From: Lanius collurio
Taxonomy: Eukaryota; Chordata; Aves; Passeriformes; Laniidae
Length of the DNA: 64,000 nucleotides
Direction of reading: 5' to 3'
NCBI GenBank assembly: GCA_020086605.1
Contig: JACBWW010000045.1
Span: 4,499,060-4,563,059, forward strand
The position numbers and the translations under genes were made by a program. Within the stretch, counting starts at the first letter, position 1. Each line of letters opens with the position of its first letter. Shown here piece after piece: positions 26,821-41,100 of the stretch. The notes below the pieces were generated by a model that ran no database searches, was not told the origin of the DNA, and was given only the letters and a program-made list of their open reading frames with translations.

Positions 26821-29144
26821 CACCTTTAGGACTTTTAGAACTAATCTATTGCCTACAAAGCAGAAAAACCTCCCAGTGCAAGGCTGTGTGTGGGACCAGG
26901 CTACAGAACACACACTTTTCCAAAAGGCAGATTCACCACAGAAAAATTTCTAAGGAAAAAGATACAGGTATGAAGGAGTTCAGATGATGGATTAATTCAG
27001 AATTATTTGAGCATGTTGATGTTCTGTTCAGTTCTCTATACCAGCAATTCCTTCTGGTCTCATACCAATACTTGTGTAATTGTCATGCCATGGAATTGGC
27101 ATTGCCAGGGGCATAGCACTAGGACTGGAAGTATTTCAGAAGTAAAAAAATCCAAAGGCAGACTAAGATGACAAATGCATTGAACTCTTTGTTTGACAAA
27201 CCTGCAAAGCACTGCAATGTATTTCTGCACGAGGCAGGGCAGTGGCAGCTGCTCCTCCTTACCTCACCCACACCAGGACAGGGCTTCCACAAGAAGAAAG
27301 CCAACCTTGCATTTAAGGTGCAGAGAAACCTTTTTTTGTTCTGCTGCTGCTGCTCATTCCCAGGCCTGGCACCCACCTCCTCCTCCACAGTTACAACCAG
27401 AGGACCAACCTGATTTTCTTCCTCACATCACATTTACAACTCCAATTCCACAGCTCTTGCCACATCTGAAGAAGCTGCCACATTCTGTTTGTCTCCAAGT
27501 GGCAATGTGCAAGCATTTATTCCTTTCTCTACTTTAAAGGAAAATAATGTGACTTTTGGGCAGACTTTGGTGATAACCAGGAGTTTATATTTACTGTGGA
27601 TGCCTAAATTCATTCAGATGCTGAATTTATGGGAAAATAGAAGGACAAGTACAGCCATCAAACTGCTGGCACAGAATTCATGTTTTACCTGCTTGTTAAA
27701 AAAGGGGTAAATGCTTAATTTCCTTCATAATTAACCTAATGAAGTCCTAAGAACATTTTATTTCAGATACTAAAGCAGACCTCTAACAATCTTGATTTAG
27801 AATTAACCTTGAAGGCAAAAGCTGGACCTCTTTACTAAACCATGGAGTTCTTTTTCCAACCCAAGGAATTCTGTGCAGTAGCTAAATAAAGGCCAGGTTG
27901 ACATCCCAGATGTGTCTGATCAGCATGATGCATTTCAATATTAAATAAAAGAGATTTATGAATCCCCAGCCATTGTTGACAATTCACTTTTCTTTATTGA
28001 TTAAGCTTTCAAGCAAAATTGCCCAAATAAGATCTTTCTTTGGTTTTTTTGCATATCACTTTTATAGAGTTAAACTGAAGACTGTGTCTAACCCATAAAA
28101 CAGCTTTTAACCTGTAAACAGCTTTCTAATCCATAAACCAGATAACTTTATGATCTGGTAAAATTATTTTAAAAATTAAATCAACAAATTACATATCCCA
28201 TTTCAGGGGATCCAGATTTTACTGACACAACTCTAAGATTTGCATTTGTTTTACTCCAACCCTCACTTTTTTTCTCAAAGATTTATAATATTTTTCTATA
28301 TACTGTGTTAGCCCAGAAGATAGTTTCTACATTCAGTGGAATGTAAATTGTAATTTTATGGAGCAGTTTTCCTTTATGTGGAAAAACATTCTTTTTAAAA
28401 TCTGACCAGGTCTTCAAACCTATGACTTGCTATGAATAATTTTCTATTACCAAGCACACAAATCTCACTGAAGAATACACCAAGAAACTCTCATGCTTTT
28501 TTTGTGCCTTCATTTAAAAGAAAAGCACTATGAAAAAAAGTTATTTTTAAACTCTTTGTAAATTTTTTTGTTTCTAGTCAAGGATTTCTTCATATTTTGG
28601 AAAAAAACAAAGGAGAAAAAAATGGAGTTTATCTCTTAAATATCTAAATAACTTACAAAATGATACCTGAAATAAATTGGACATGTTAAGGCTGAAATTT
28701 TCCTCTCTGTGTTTTTGTATTTACAACATAGAGGGCAAGAAAGGAGTATAAAATAAATCCTGGGCAGGCATTCAGAACTACTGAGCACGCACAACATCCA
28801 CAGGCAAGAGACACAACCTGAGTCCAGTCCAAAAAATACTGGAAAATTTCAAGGTGCAAGGAAATTTCCTATTTTTAAGTTGCTTTATGAAAGAAAACAA
28901 CCCCTAAATATACAAATATGAACTTATTTGGAAATGACTCTGACACATTTTTCCCTGAATATTAATAAATAAATACTAAACCAAAAAACATCCATGTTAC
29001 TTTTTTCAAATCTGTGGCTGGCCAGTGCTTTCCAGTATTAGAGTTAAAATAACATCAGAGCTAAGACAGAGTTCAAATGACATAAAAACCTTCTTTTTTG
29101 AGCAGTCCATAAAGACTGCTCTTCAAAATTTTAAATGCAAATTC
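26821..29144. other. Single-copy DNA, no gene seen
   Basis: AT-rich with no supported gene. The stretch 27230-27430 is GC-richer with short CTG and CTC runs. A TATAAA/AATAAA pair at about 28747-28756 resembles a core promoter motif but has no supporting context. Confidence 0.55.
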
Positions 29145-29462
29145 TGCCATCAATGTTTACTGATTGTCCCTTGCTTTCTGCATCATGATTTAAATGTCTT
29201 TGCAACAGTGCTGTAAATGTAAATTTATCACAGTTATTGCCTCGGTTAACTTTAACAGCTTATTTTATGAGGTTTTGGGTAAAAGTAGAAAAATTAGATA
29301 TTAGAATGCAGGGCATCCAATGTAATTATACAAACTGTTATTTTAATATTTCTTGAACATTGTAAGCCATAATTTACATTGTTGCATTACAAGCACTATC
29401 TCTGGTAAGATTCCTCTAGAAATTGAGTTGCAAATATTTTTCCCTCTCAAATCATTTGAGGT
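29145..29462 (+). repeat. Dispersed 320-bp duplicate, copy B
   Basis: This is the partner of 19921-20243, in the same orientation and 318 bp long. Positions 29175-29364 have no substitution relative to copy A (19951-20145), only the 5-bp length difference. The remaining 128 bp at the two ends carry all 13 substitutions. The abrupt edges suggest a defined unit. No target-site duplication is visible at either copy. Confidence 0.93.
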
Positions 29463-32400
29463 GGAGGGGAAGGGAATATAAATGTTATACAGTTCTCTGT
29501 GGTCACCTAAATCTCTTTATAGAATGAGTGCATTTTATCATCATTTTATGTCTTTCTGGACCAAAAGTTTTTTGAATGTGCTTCAGTTTTGCTGAGGATA
29601 CATTTGAATAAAATGGAAATTGTTTCGTACACGTAAATAAGGAATTCTGGATGCTCACAGCATTAATTAAATGTACAAGATAAGGTAGATTAACAGTTTA
29701 ATCCCTGCTTAAATGGGCTTTTTAAAGTATGGAAAATTGTAGATGTCTGAGGAACTGACAAATACACCCACCCAAAATCTACATTTTGTCAAAACTAGGG
29801 CAGATCAAATAACCATTTTTATCATGTTCTTCTCAAATTTGCACTTTTTTATGGCAAACCTCTTTCAAGAATTCTTTGATATGAACTCAAGACAAAAAAC
29901 TTTAAAGTTGTTTGGTTTTTCTTTTTTTTTCCCCTTAATAATTGCATAATTTTCAGGAGGAAAACCTGAATATCTGTATTTGTGATCTTGAAAGGAAATG
30001 TTTTAAGCTCTGAGATGCTCCACAGTTCTTTGTGGCATTGGCCAATCTCAAAGGGACAGAAATCAGAAATAAACAGCCTAATTCTGATAAATTTTCTGCC
30101 TCCTCAAGCAGATTAAAGAACATTCCCCCTTTACCCTCACACATGCACACAGGATAATCAGCCTTGTATAATCCCCAACTTTTTTCATGTTTTCTCACTC
30201 TAATGATAACATAAACTACAAATTACATTATCAGTGTCTTTCTGAATTGAAAGTGAGACTGACATTCTGAATTTAATGTGCAATTCCAGTCACTGATGTA
30301 CAGATTAACACATTAATATTAAACAGATCTGCAGTAATTAGCACCAATTAATGTAAAGGATAAGTTAATTTACAGAGCATATCATTCAATATGCAATCCA
30401 GTGTGTGCCAAACAGTGCTATGCTAATTCCATAGCCCTTATTTTTAAATTCCTGTTAACTGGGGCTGAATAACTGATAATTTAGGGCTAAAATGCCTCAA
30501 AATACTGAGTTTCCCAAAGCCAGGAAGGGCCACCTACAGTTCCATTTGATGCATTAGCAAGTTACAAGCCTTACACAGAAGACAAAACACCATGAAGAGA
30601 AATATTTTTTTAAAATTCCTTTTAAAACTTTTTCAATTGTAGGTCTCAAGCCTGCAGAAATTTTCAAACTGAGATTTGTTTACAGAAATAAATATTTTTG
30701 CTACAGCAGCCTCTGATCTGATGTTATTTCAATGAGAATTGCTGCAGAACCCCACTCAGAGCACACCCAAAATGGTTCCTGCAGGTGCTGCAGGTTTTGT
30801 TGTGGCAACAGACAAAAATCACCAAATCCACAGATTTCCCCCACACCTTATTAACATCAGCCAAATATTCTCAAGGTTACAGATAAATGTTTTATGGGGC
30901 TGCTTAAACCACTAATTCTTGGTGCTGTTTATTTATAAATGACAATATAATGAGAATATAACCAAATACTCAAATAGTGGTTTAAACCTAAGAATAATCT
31001 TACAGGACTGAAGTTTTGCTGCACCATCACAGGAGGATTGGACCCAACTGTAGAGATCACATGCAGATAATGGTGGTATTGCAGATTTAATTTGTTTATT
31101 TATTTTAATATTTGAGGATGAGAAACAGAGCAGATCATTTGAGCTTGAAATAAAATAGCAAGGACTACAATGCTTGAAATAACTCCTGGAGGATTTCCTG
31201 CCTTACTCAGTGATGAGTTTATCTTTATGACATGAACCACTGTGAAATAGCAGATGGATGACATATGGGGTAGAAAGCAATTCCACACCCCCTGAAAGGT
31301 TTGTGTTCATTAGAAAAGGAGGAAGCAAGGGCAGGACAGGTTATTGGAAATTATCTATTTGTGTCTTTTCCCTCCCCATCTTTTACTTGGTTGATGCTGG
31401 TTTGATATTCTTTCTGGCCACCTGAGTTTTGCCTTGAGCCTAGAAGAAGTCTTTTCTACTTCCATACATTATAATTCTTTGTCAGCATTCTGATGCTACT
31501 GTTCTACCTTAACAAGAACTAAATCCCACCAATCCTTCCTCCTGATCCTCTACTCGATGATTTTGACCCCATTCAGGATTTGATCCAACACTGGAAGCCT
31601 TTGTTTGAAATCATCAGTACTATGGAAGTTTTCTAATAAAGTAAGCAAAACTAGTGAAAAAGTTTCAAAATTAGCCAGTCTGTTTTTTAAAGAAACTTTA
31701 AGAACAATTTGACAGAAAAGCTTAGCAGAACAGAGCTAAATTTAAAAAAATTCTGTGTGAATCAGAAAATAAGAAGGAATTGGAAGACTGGAAAAACATC
31801 ATGAGAGACTGCTTGAGCAAAACACGAGCTATTTCATTTTCCTAAAGTGGCATTTGATTTGTTAAAATTGAAAAGTTAGGCATTGTATGGCCCCATGCTG
31901 CACGTCCCTGAGCAGCTGCTGGGTCCCTGCCAGGGCTGCAAACCCCTGTAATTATCTACCTGCATCTTCTCATTAACACACCACACGTGTGCAAAACCAA
32001 AATCTCATCGCCACCGGGCTTGGGGGTGAGAAATACTCAGAATATTTTCCTGAAGGCAAGGTCTTATCAGTGCAGAGTGTTATCTTTCTCCAAGTGAGCC
32101 TGAGAAGGTCAGAAGGAATAGGAATTAAATGATCCAAACCTGCCCTGCTCACCAGGGCAGTCACTTGTCTGCAATCTGTTCAGAAGCTTCAGCTCCAAAA
32201 GAGAGGCTGAGAGGGGCAGGGCTGTAAAGGAAAGTCCTCTTGGTGCAATCATACTTCTAATATACCAAAAAATATATACCCTTAATCATTTATGATAATA
32301 GTAGCAGTAGTAATAATAATTATTATAATAAGTACAGCTAGATTTGGCTGCCTTTGTTCAGGTGGAGGCACCTGAAATGTGTGCAAACTCGTGGAAGAGA

Positions 32401-35400
32401 CACACTCGAGTGAAAGTCACAGGAGGCCAACAGCATCTCAGAAATAGATCTCTATTATAGATGGGGAAATAGTTCATTTGTTCATAATTTGTGGGGGGAG
32501 TGCTCTGAGCTTTGTCAAAAAGGAGATGTCCAGGTTTTGCACAGCTTTACCTTGGTAGTTGTGCTAATTCTGAGACTTTTTGCCTTGGCAGCAAGAGTCC
32601 ATCCAACAAGTCAGAGGGGTTTAGGGAGAGGAGAGAGACAGAGAACGAGTGCAAGTGGAGCCTCTGGCTCTGTGAGAGTTCCTCTGTGTGCACTACATCT
32701 GCTTGGGGTAAGAACCCAGGGCACCTGGGAGGAGCTCCTATGATCTGGGGGGAAACAAGGAAAGGATAAAATCAGAAATAAAACAAGGAAGTTAAACCTG
32801 AAACGCTGCCCTTGCATCAGTAAAGCCCAGACAGCAGCACACATTAATGATTCCTATCTTCATAGCCTGTGATAAAATACTGGCCTGGATTGCTCTATAT
32901 TTAATCTGAGTCACCAGGGAATTAAATAGATGCAAGCCCGAAGATAGAGCTAAATTTAATTAAAATGACCTTTATAATTGCCATTTCCACATTTCAGACT
33001 GTATCATATTGATAAATAATTCCTAGGAAAAAAAGTATTCTCTCTTTCTCTTTTAAATAACCTTTTTTGCAACTTTTAAGACCTTCAAAAAGTCACATTT
33101 GTGAGGCTGTTTCTTGAAACAAAACAAATCCCAAACAGAACCCTTAAGATACAAGACACTTTTAGACCAAAATTCTGCTTCCTACTTGCAACCACAATAT
33201 CTGAAAATCCTGTGGTTAAAAGCTGAAATCAGTTCCTTGGAGTTACAAATCCTTGTGTACTCCCATTACTCCTTGCTTTCAGCAGGAGAAAAGAATTTAC
33301 CCATTGACTTCACAAATGACAATCTGTTTCCTCCTACAAGTTTGAGCCTGTAGCAAAAAGCAGAATTACAGAACATGGCAGTAAAAGCTGTCTCCTAAAA
33401 CTTTGCTCTTGGAGCCAGAGCCACAAAAGTTTCCATAAAAGCTTCTTTCCTTTCTCTCCTCACCACCCTTTAAAAAAGCTGATTCCATTTTCCCTGTTTC
33501 AGAATCAAAGAATCAGTTAAATTCATAATTAAGAGCCTTATGATTTAATATTAATAAGAATTTTCTTTTTTTATGATTATATTTATTTACTTTCCTCTGC
33601 AAAAGTCTGATTAATGAGTACAACTTGTGCCTATCACAACTGAGTGGGAATTTCTTTAGCCTAATTTACTTTCACTGACTGTAATCAATTAAATAGAACA
33701 AATAATATAATGAGACTGGGGGGTGGGACAGTTTTGAGGTTTTATTCTCTGCTGAGCTGAGCCTCATTTTGAGTGTAGGGCTTTAGCACTGAACACATGG
33801 AAGTTTTTATAATGAGAAAAGTTATTTCCAATTATCAGTACAATTTGTAAGCATTCTTACATGTGCTGAGGACTAAGCAGGTGCATAAGAAAAAAATACA
33901 CAAAATTTTCCACTTGCTCCAAGATTTTAAAAGTCTCTGAAAAGACATATAGGTAAAGAAAGGAATAAAACAAGGAATTTTCCTGTTTTCTTGCTATTGT
34001 TCCATATTTGTTCTTAAAAACTCAGTGGCAGCAAACCCACAGCTTCTCTAAGGAACTTCTGGCACTCCTGCCCTCTGAGGGAACATTGACACTCCAGCTC
34101 TGACTTCCAGAACTGCTGTTCTCAAAGTTTTAAAGCATAAATTCATCTTAATCTTGAACATCATGACCCATATTTGAATTTCCCTCTCCAATAAAACACT
34201 TTTTTCTGGAAGACTGACCAGCCTGCTTCTGCCTTGTGTTTCCTACACTGAAAGCATCGAGTTACACAAACTCCTGCTTCTAAAACAGCTGAACACAAAA
34301 TTCCTCCCTGGCCTGCTCAGTTTGGGACTCCCTGAGCCCCAGCAGTGCCCACTCCATCCTCCCTCCTGTATTTGTGCTTTTCTTTTCCCCTTGCCCCACG
34401 TGGCACTTCACACTTGTGTTTACTGAGTGTTATCTGTGGGATCCTCATCGTTTCTCCAATTTATGAAGGTTAATTTAAATTGTAACCTTCTCCTCCAAAT
34501 TATGTGCAGGCCTGTCCAGGTCACTGTCATCCACAGATTTGGGAAGTTTACTTTTTCCTTCCATCATTCAAGGTTAAATGTGGGAAAGAACTGAAACCAG
34601 AGTAACTCCCTCAGGCTCTACATAGGAGTAAATGTGGAGATTTAGAGAAAGTCATTCCAAATGAATGATTTTGGTTCATTTTATAGCATGCAAGCACATA
34701 GTGCTAAAAATACCAAGTAAAGTAACAAAATGGTTCATTTCAGAAGTATTTTAAATGTAGGTATTACAATTTTTTTTTTTTTAGAAAGTAATCTTTGGGG
34801 AAAAAAATCATTATAGTTTTATTCATACAATATTTTAACTTTGAAAGAAGAACTTCATGATTAAAAAGGGAATTCTAGCAACTTTATAATTTTTTTATTT
34901 ATTATAGAGTAAATTTACTACCTTAACCTTTAACTATGTTGTAAGAAAATATTCACACTCACATGCACTTGAGTCTTTTTTCTGTATTATCTCATTTTAG
35001 CTTGTAACCTTGCTGGGGTCCTGCTTTTGTTTCATAAGCAGAAAGTAGAAACATCTATTTAGTTACAGTATATTGATTTTTGGAAATCAGATTGTAGAGG
35101 GTACAGATAATAGGCATGAAAGGGTCTCAAACTGGTAATGCAGGAATCAATAAATATTCAAGACAACTGAGTATAAAAAAACAGGGAAAATGACCGGTGT
35201 ACACAGAATTCATTGCACTGCTCAGAAAAGATCTTTTCTTTTTGGAAAATATAAATATGAAGCTCAATGAGAAACTGCTGAGCACTGATGTTGCTGGGCA
35301 AACTTCCCAGAACTCCTCCTATCCCACTCCCCCCGAGCCTTTCCTTTACACAGGATCATGGACTCTCTCTAGACAGCCAGGAGGAAGGGTTTAGGCTGTG

Positions 35401-35531
35401 AGTGGGGAAGAACAAACAAAAATTAAATGTAATTGCTGGGGAACAATGTTTTTTACGAGCTGGGAAGAAGGAAGGAAAGGCTGTTGGCAATTAAGGACTG
35501 CTCTGGATTGCTGCTGCTGAACAGTCAGCCC
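29463..35531. other. Single-copy DNA, no gene seen
   Basis: No supported gene or recognised transposon. A (TAA)n/(TAG)n microsatellite is at 32294-32332. A T12-type run is near 34770. The section 30330-30440 is rich in TAATTA-type sequence and includes ATGCTAAT, which could bind homeodomain or POU factors. Such motifs are common by chance in AT-rich DNA. Confidence 0.55.
32294..32332. repeat. TAA/TAG trinucleotide microsatellite
   Basis: The stretch consists of imperfect TAG, CAG, TAA and TTA triplets. It is a small simple repeat of the kind that varies in length between individuals. Confidence 0.75.
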
Positions 35532-35572
35532 CTGGAGCACTTCTGGAGCACTTCTGGAGCACTTCTGGAGCT
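35532..35572. repeat. 11-bp tandem repeat, 3.7 copies
   Basis: The unit CTGGAGCACTT occurs three times exactly (35532-35542, 35543-35553, 35554-35564), followed by a partial CTGGAGCT. The exact identity of the units suggests recent expansion by slippage. Confidence 0.92.
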
Positions 35573-38013
35573 CAAGGAAGGGCAAAGGGAGCAGAGGCTG
35601 TGCTGTGTTTGCAGCAGGGCAGAGCTGTGCTCCAGGTTATTCACCTGCAGGTTGTAACAGCTGCTCTGGGTCCAGAAACAGCCCTGCCTCTCCCTCAGAG
35701 CCTCTCTGAGCAGCTCCTTAAGGGACTTTCCATGCTCCTGAGATACCTCGTTCAATAAAGATTGAATTTCCTTTGTAGGAATTTTAAACACTATTGTATC
35801 TACATAGGAAAAGATTTTTCAAAAACTAACTTTGAAACTGTGAAATGAAAGGTTTCCAAGATATGCTTATTCCACATATATTTTAATCAAATTCCAAGTA
35901 TAAATTAAGAATTTTTTTAAATTCAGAGAGAAAGATTTGAGGTCAGCTTGGTTTGCCCTTTGCTCTCAAGCAAAACTACATCTAAGTGACCATCAGAATG
36001 CTCCAACACCATGTAATGAAAAGGCAAATACTCATAAAAATAGCAATGGTTTGAACCCTGAAACTACATTAAAACATTCAATCTTGATTTTGAAAGCTGG
36101 ATTTCTAGATATCTAGAACTAGGAAAACAAAGATCTTTTGCAGGGTGCCCAAGCCTTGGGTGCCATCCTTGGGGAACCCATGGTGGGACCACGCTCATGA
36201 GAGGGGCAATCTCAGGACATTTCTGATGGCACAAGCAAGAAAATGACAGAAATAGAAGAAGTCTCACAGATATATTTATATTGGCAACAGGGTCAAACAG
36301 AGCAGTGACTGGGTAACATGCATTAATTAAGCTACACTGAAAATGAGAACTCTCTTCTCTCAGGGTCAGTTTTCTGCCCTGTGCCTGCTCTGGAATGGTT
36401 GTGGAAAAGTTTCCTATGTTTCTTACCCATGGGTGAAAATAATTTTGTGTTCCCTTTGTGCCCTTCAAGTATATTCACTTTACAATCCCTCAGGAAAAAA
36501 AAAAAAGATGCACAATTTCAAACCTGCTGTGAGAAATTAACCCTTTAAGATGGGGCAGTTCTGAAAGTATTTTCCTGACAGAGTAAAAAAGATGGCAAAC
36601 TTGTATTAACTGTTTTCCCATAAAATCCAAATTAAATTCCAAATGGAGACAAATCATTGCAATTTTATATACCCTGCAAGATGCCCTCATAACAAACTCG
36701 GGGCAATTTTAAACCTAACTGGAGGCTGTGCATTCTCTGGACATTTTTCTGGTGTTATGATGATCAATCAATCATACCTCCCAATACAAAACCCTCCAAG
36801 TGTGTTTACTCAAACATATGTGCCACTGAATTGATTAAAATAAAAAATAAGAACAACACTTGTTAAATAGATCTCAAATATTATACAACTGTCTGAGCAA
36901 CTGGTATTGTCCAGTCCCCAGTTCCTACAGGATGGCAAACAATATGTGCATCTATTTCTGATGCACCCATTGAACATATGTCTGTCAGAGAAAGATGGAA
37001 ATAGAATGAGGCTAAGATAATTTAAATAAACAGCTGTCACTTTATGTAAGATTGCCTCTGGTGAGCTTTGATTTGTGTGTGTACAAAAGAGGAAAAGCAC
37101 AACTCCAGAACTGAACAAAATTACAAAACTGAGACTTTTTAGGTAGGAAGGTCATCGAGCTTGTCTCCCATTTTTCTGCAACCCGCTAACAACAACAAGT
37201 CACAAAAGAAAAGCTGATTCCTCTGTGTTATTTGCTCCTTCATTACACCACTGGCTGTCAAAGATTTCTCTGCATTGCCCTAGGCCTGCTAAGACTCCTA
37301 CAGAATGTGCTTGTGAACAGTTTGTGCTTTCAAGAGAGGAAAGAAAGTCTTAAAACCACCCTCTTTTTTTTTGGAAAAACAAAGCCAATGAGTTTTCCAT
37401 TGCTTACCCAGGCCTTTCTGGAGGGAACACAGTTGCATTCCTGCATTTACATTTTGGGATGTATATATGACTGTGTAACAGATGTGAACTAAACTTGCTT
37501 TCAGTTTTTGTTCTTGTTGAATGATTCAGCTGAAGAAGGGGGCTCAAAACCCCATCAAGATGGAAATTTTCATGGCAATAAAGTGTTCTCTTTGAAGCTC
37601 AGTTTGCCAGAATGAATAAACACAGTTAAACCCCAATATTTCAAACCCTTTAAGGTCTCAAAGCACAGAAGAGATTCTTGTGGTTTAAACGTAGACATAA
37701 GCCTTGATGTGAACATAAATGTCAGATCCTGAAAAATGAGTATCAATAATGTAAAAAGGAAGCAAGAGACAAACCCACAGGGAGGCACCACACAGGGATT
37801 TTCTCCACTTTGGAATGGAGATGAGAAAATGTGAAAAATTCCAAACTGTCTGACTTTGAAATTTTCCCTGGATCTGAACCCTCAGAACAACATCTTCCTT
37901 TGCAGTTCTGCACAGCTGAGGCAGGAGCTGGCCTTTGGGAGCCATTTGTGTTCACAAGGTCTCATTCCATGTTTTTCCTTCCTTGATGCTGCAAGAATGG
38001 CAGGGTGAAGTGT
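35573..38013. other. Single-copy DNA, no gene seen
   Basis: No supported gene. Open frames of up to 134 codons (minus strand, 36064-36468) have no domain. An AATAAA in 37571-37580 and another near 37615 are not attached to any visible transcript structure. Confidence 0.55.
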
Positions 38014-38110
38014 CATAAAACCTCTGGAAATTTTCATAAAACCTCTGGAAATTTTCATAAAACCTCTGGAAGTTTTCATAAAAAGTCTGGAAATTTTCAT
38101 AAAACCCCTG
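38014..38110. repeat. 21-bp tandem repeat, 4.6 copies
   Basis: Units start CATAAAACCTCTGG and end TTTT at 38014, 38035, 38056 and 38077, with a partial fifth at 38098. Units one and two are identical, unit three differs by one base and unit four by two. Because 21 is a multiple of three, the minus strand stays open in two frames and gives a repeating seven-residue translation. That is a by-product of the period and not evidence of a protein. Confidence 0.95.
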
Positions 38111-41100
38111 CTCTATTATGGAAAACAAAGAATTCCAGCATAGGAACATATGTTTAAGGAACAGCTTGAAACTGAAAAATGTCAGAAACACTTTTTATCA
38201 CCAAGAAAACATATACTAAAGAGGAGAGAAAAAGGAAGAAAAGGTTTATCAATGATATCTTTTAGTGACAGCTTTAGTTATCAATATTTACACAAGTTTT
38301 GTGAGGAAAACCCAGTACTTTTGGAGCTGTGATATCCCAAAATTCCTGCTTCCCCTATCAGCTGAAAATACTAATAGCATTATGACTTTTAAATTTGGAT
38401 AACATTAAAATCAGGAGAATTCACACCAATACTGCTTCCAAACTAGTGAAATACTACTGCTGATAAAACTGAATTCTGTAAGAAGCCTGAGCTTCAGATT
38501 CTGCAGAGATTTTTTGTTGTGAACCAAGGAAAACTATAAAAAAAATCTATTTGTTCATTTTATTGGATATAGAGCCAAAGATTTTCTCCTCATGGGCCTC
38601 AATCTCCAGACTTTTCCCTGTCTTTGTTGCCCTTCTCAAAGTGAGGGAATTCTCCAATTCCCTCGTGATCTGTTTAATTCACCTGCAGTTGGGTGAAATC
38701 ACCCATTCCTCTAAAAATGATTGAACAGGGATTTTTTTGTACTTACTGGAAGTTACCTCAAGGAACCTAAATATGTTTATTTTGCCATTTCCATTCAGTT
38801 TCTCTATTTCATCACCCATGTTGCTAAAATAGTCATAAAATAACCCTAAAGAAATCAAATAAACAGAAATAAACTGTTAATACCTGACCCTAATTATCAA
38901 GAATTTAATTAGTTTATCAGCAAAAATTACCTTGTAGCTGCAAAACCCAAAAGAATTCCTTAGTGGACTCACTCTGCTAAATAAACATTATATTTCCATA
39001 AAATAAACTTCAATATTCTGCTGCTATAAAGCCCTAACTTGTAAAGCACCTGTGTGTTGGAAATTTTTGGCCAACTTCTTACACTGATAATATATTAATT
39101 TCTTTCCTGGATATGAAATAGATAATTTTTCTACTTTAATAAAAGAAGTAAACCTATGCATTAAAGTTTTAAATTGTTAGTAATATGACCTTTTTGAATT
39201 CTTTCTTTTAACAGGGTTTGCACCTTTCTGTAAAGCAATTCAGTGCTTCTCTACAGGTGAATTTAGTTTCTAAACTGTTAAAATTTTAATGGTCTCTTGT
39301 CTTCAGAGATAAAAAAGGTGCTGTGTTTAGGGTTTTCTGATAATAAATCTGCTACATGGATGAAAGTAAAATATAAAAGCATTTAAACTCAGTTTTCAAA
39401 TTCAATTGAGAAACAATTTCTTTCAGAAGCTTCATGGAAGAAGGAGACGAGTTACATTTAAACATAAACAGGAGGGCAGGAATTAATGTAGGATTTTTAT
39501 AAAGTGCAGGTGGCTGTGCAGCTTTACTGTTAGAAACAGAGTGTACAATCCCATTTCAGTATAAACTTCCCCTAGTTGTAAAAAAATTAACCTGGTATGG
39601 AGCATATAAAGAAAAAAGAAAGTTTTCATCCCAGTTGTCTTTTACACATTTTGATTTCAAAAGGGCCCCTGCTTTGAGCAGACAAATCTGCTCTGCCAGG
39701 GATGGGATGCAAAATGTCAGGAACAGAATTCAGCTGCACTTTGGGGGGGTTGAGCTGCTCTTATTTCTGTCCACTGATAGGAAACTCTCCTGCAAACAGC
39801 ACCACCCTGGGCAGGAGCAGCTGGACCCTGCAGCTGCAAATTCCCACCTTGCTGATGAATTTACAGCCATCACCACTGTAAAATCTCAGTTTGGGCTATC
39901 TAAAGTTGTTCACATCTACAGATCTGTGCCTCTCATGCCAGCAATAACTCCTGTCAGTGATGTGCTCCCTCCCTCCTAATACAAAGCAAACCTGGAGCTG
40001 TCTTTGCCCCTTAAAAACTTCTTCCTCACCACTGTCAAGAGAGAAAAAAATACATTCACATGTAAAGAGATTCTTTTTAAAGTGAATATGGGTTGATTTT
40101 GATAGTCAGCCTCGTTATTTGATATGATTAATTGTGTTTATATAAATAACCTATTGCTTGTTAGTATTCTGAAGGAGCATGGAGGAATTCCTCCTCTTTT
40201 CCCAAGAATGTCAAGACAAACAACAAAATTATTACAACTTTCTGACAGTTAGACATCTATTCCTTGGCACTGTGTCCTGGAAGCTGAGACATGGACATCT
40301 ACTGGAAATCCAGATGTTCATTCTTGCCTTGAACAGATAAATGAATGCTGCACTTTGTACATGATTAAACAATCCTCGTTAGAGCAGCAATCCTCCCACC
40401 TTAGGTTCAGGCTGAAAAGTTAAAGGAACTCGAGCTGGTTTGTATATCAGCACTGTGATTTTTAAATTCATTTTGGATCAAGTCTATAACTAACTATCAA
40501 TCAAATCCAACATGAGGTCACCCAAGAGTAGGTGCTGTGACAGCCCAGATGTATAATTACTAATGTATTTAGAAACATCCTGCAAATCTGTAATAAAGAT
40601 CAATGGCTTACAGCATAATTTGGCATCTAAAGCACAGAGCTCTGATTGTATTGTGTTTGTAAACATGTTTTAAGCTGTTGATAAGGTCTGTCAAGCAGAG
40701 GAAATTGCAGACACTGTGGCAAAGATCCCTGAGATAGTTAGCACCCGAAGAGAAAATGATGTGCCAACTTCTGCCAGCCTTGCTGCCGTTTGTGACATTG
40801 CAGCTGTGCAAAAGGGGCTTAGGGGACATCCCTGAACGAGTCAGGCTAGACAGTGCCATTCAAAACAAAAATCCCACAGGGGAGGGGGCTGGGGGCAGCA
40901 GGATAACTCTGGATATAGGGAAAATTCATATTTCTAAATGCAGTAGTCATTACCTTGTCACGAGACTGCTGCAGCAGGAAGTGCCATTGCAGTCACTGAG
41001 TCTGGAGCTATGACCACAAGTCATTAATTTTAATTTCCTAGCAGTACTTTGATTGTTACATAGCACCAAAGACCTGGAGAAATCCCCAGGTGAGGCACAT

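Noticed and set aside
37882..38191. Minus-strand frames encoding a heptad-like repeat
   Set aside because: The period of the DNA repeat is 21 bp, so any open frame must repeat every seven residues. This gives no evidence for a coiled coil or a protein.
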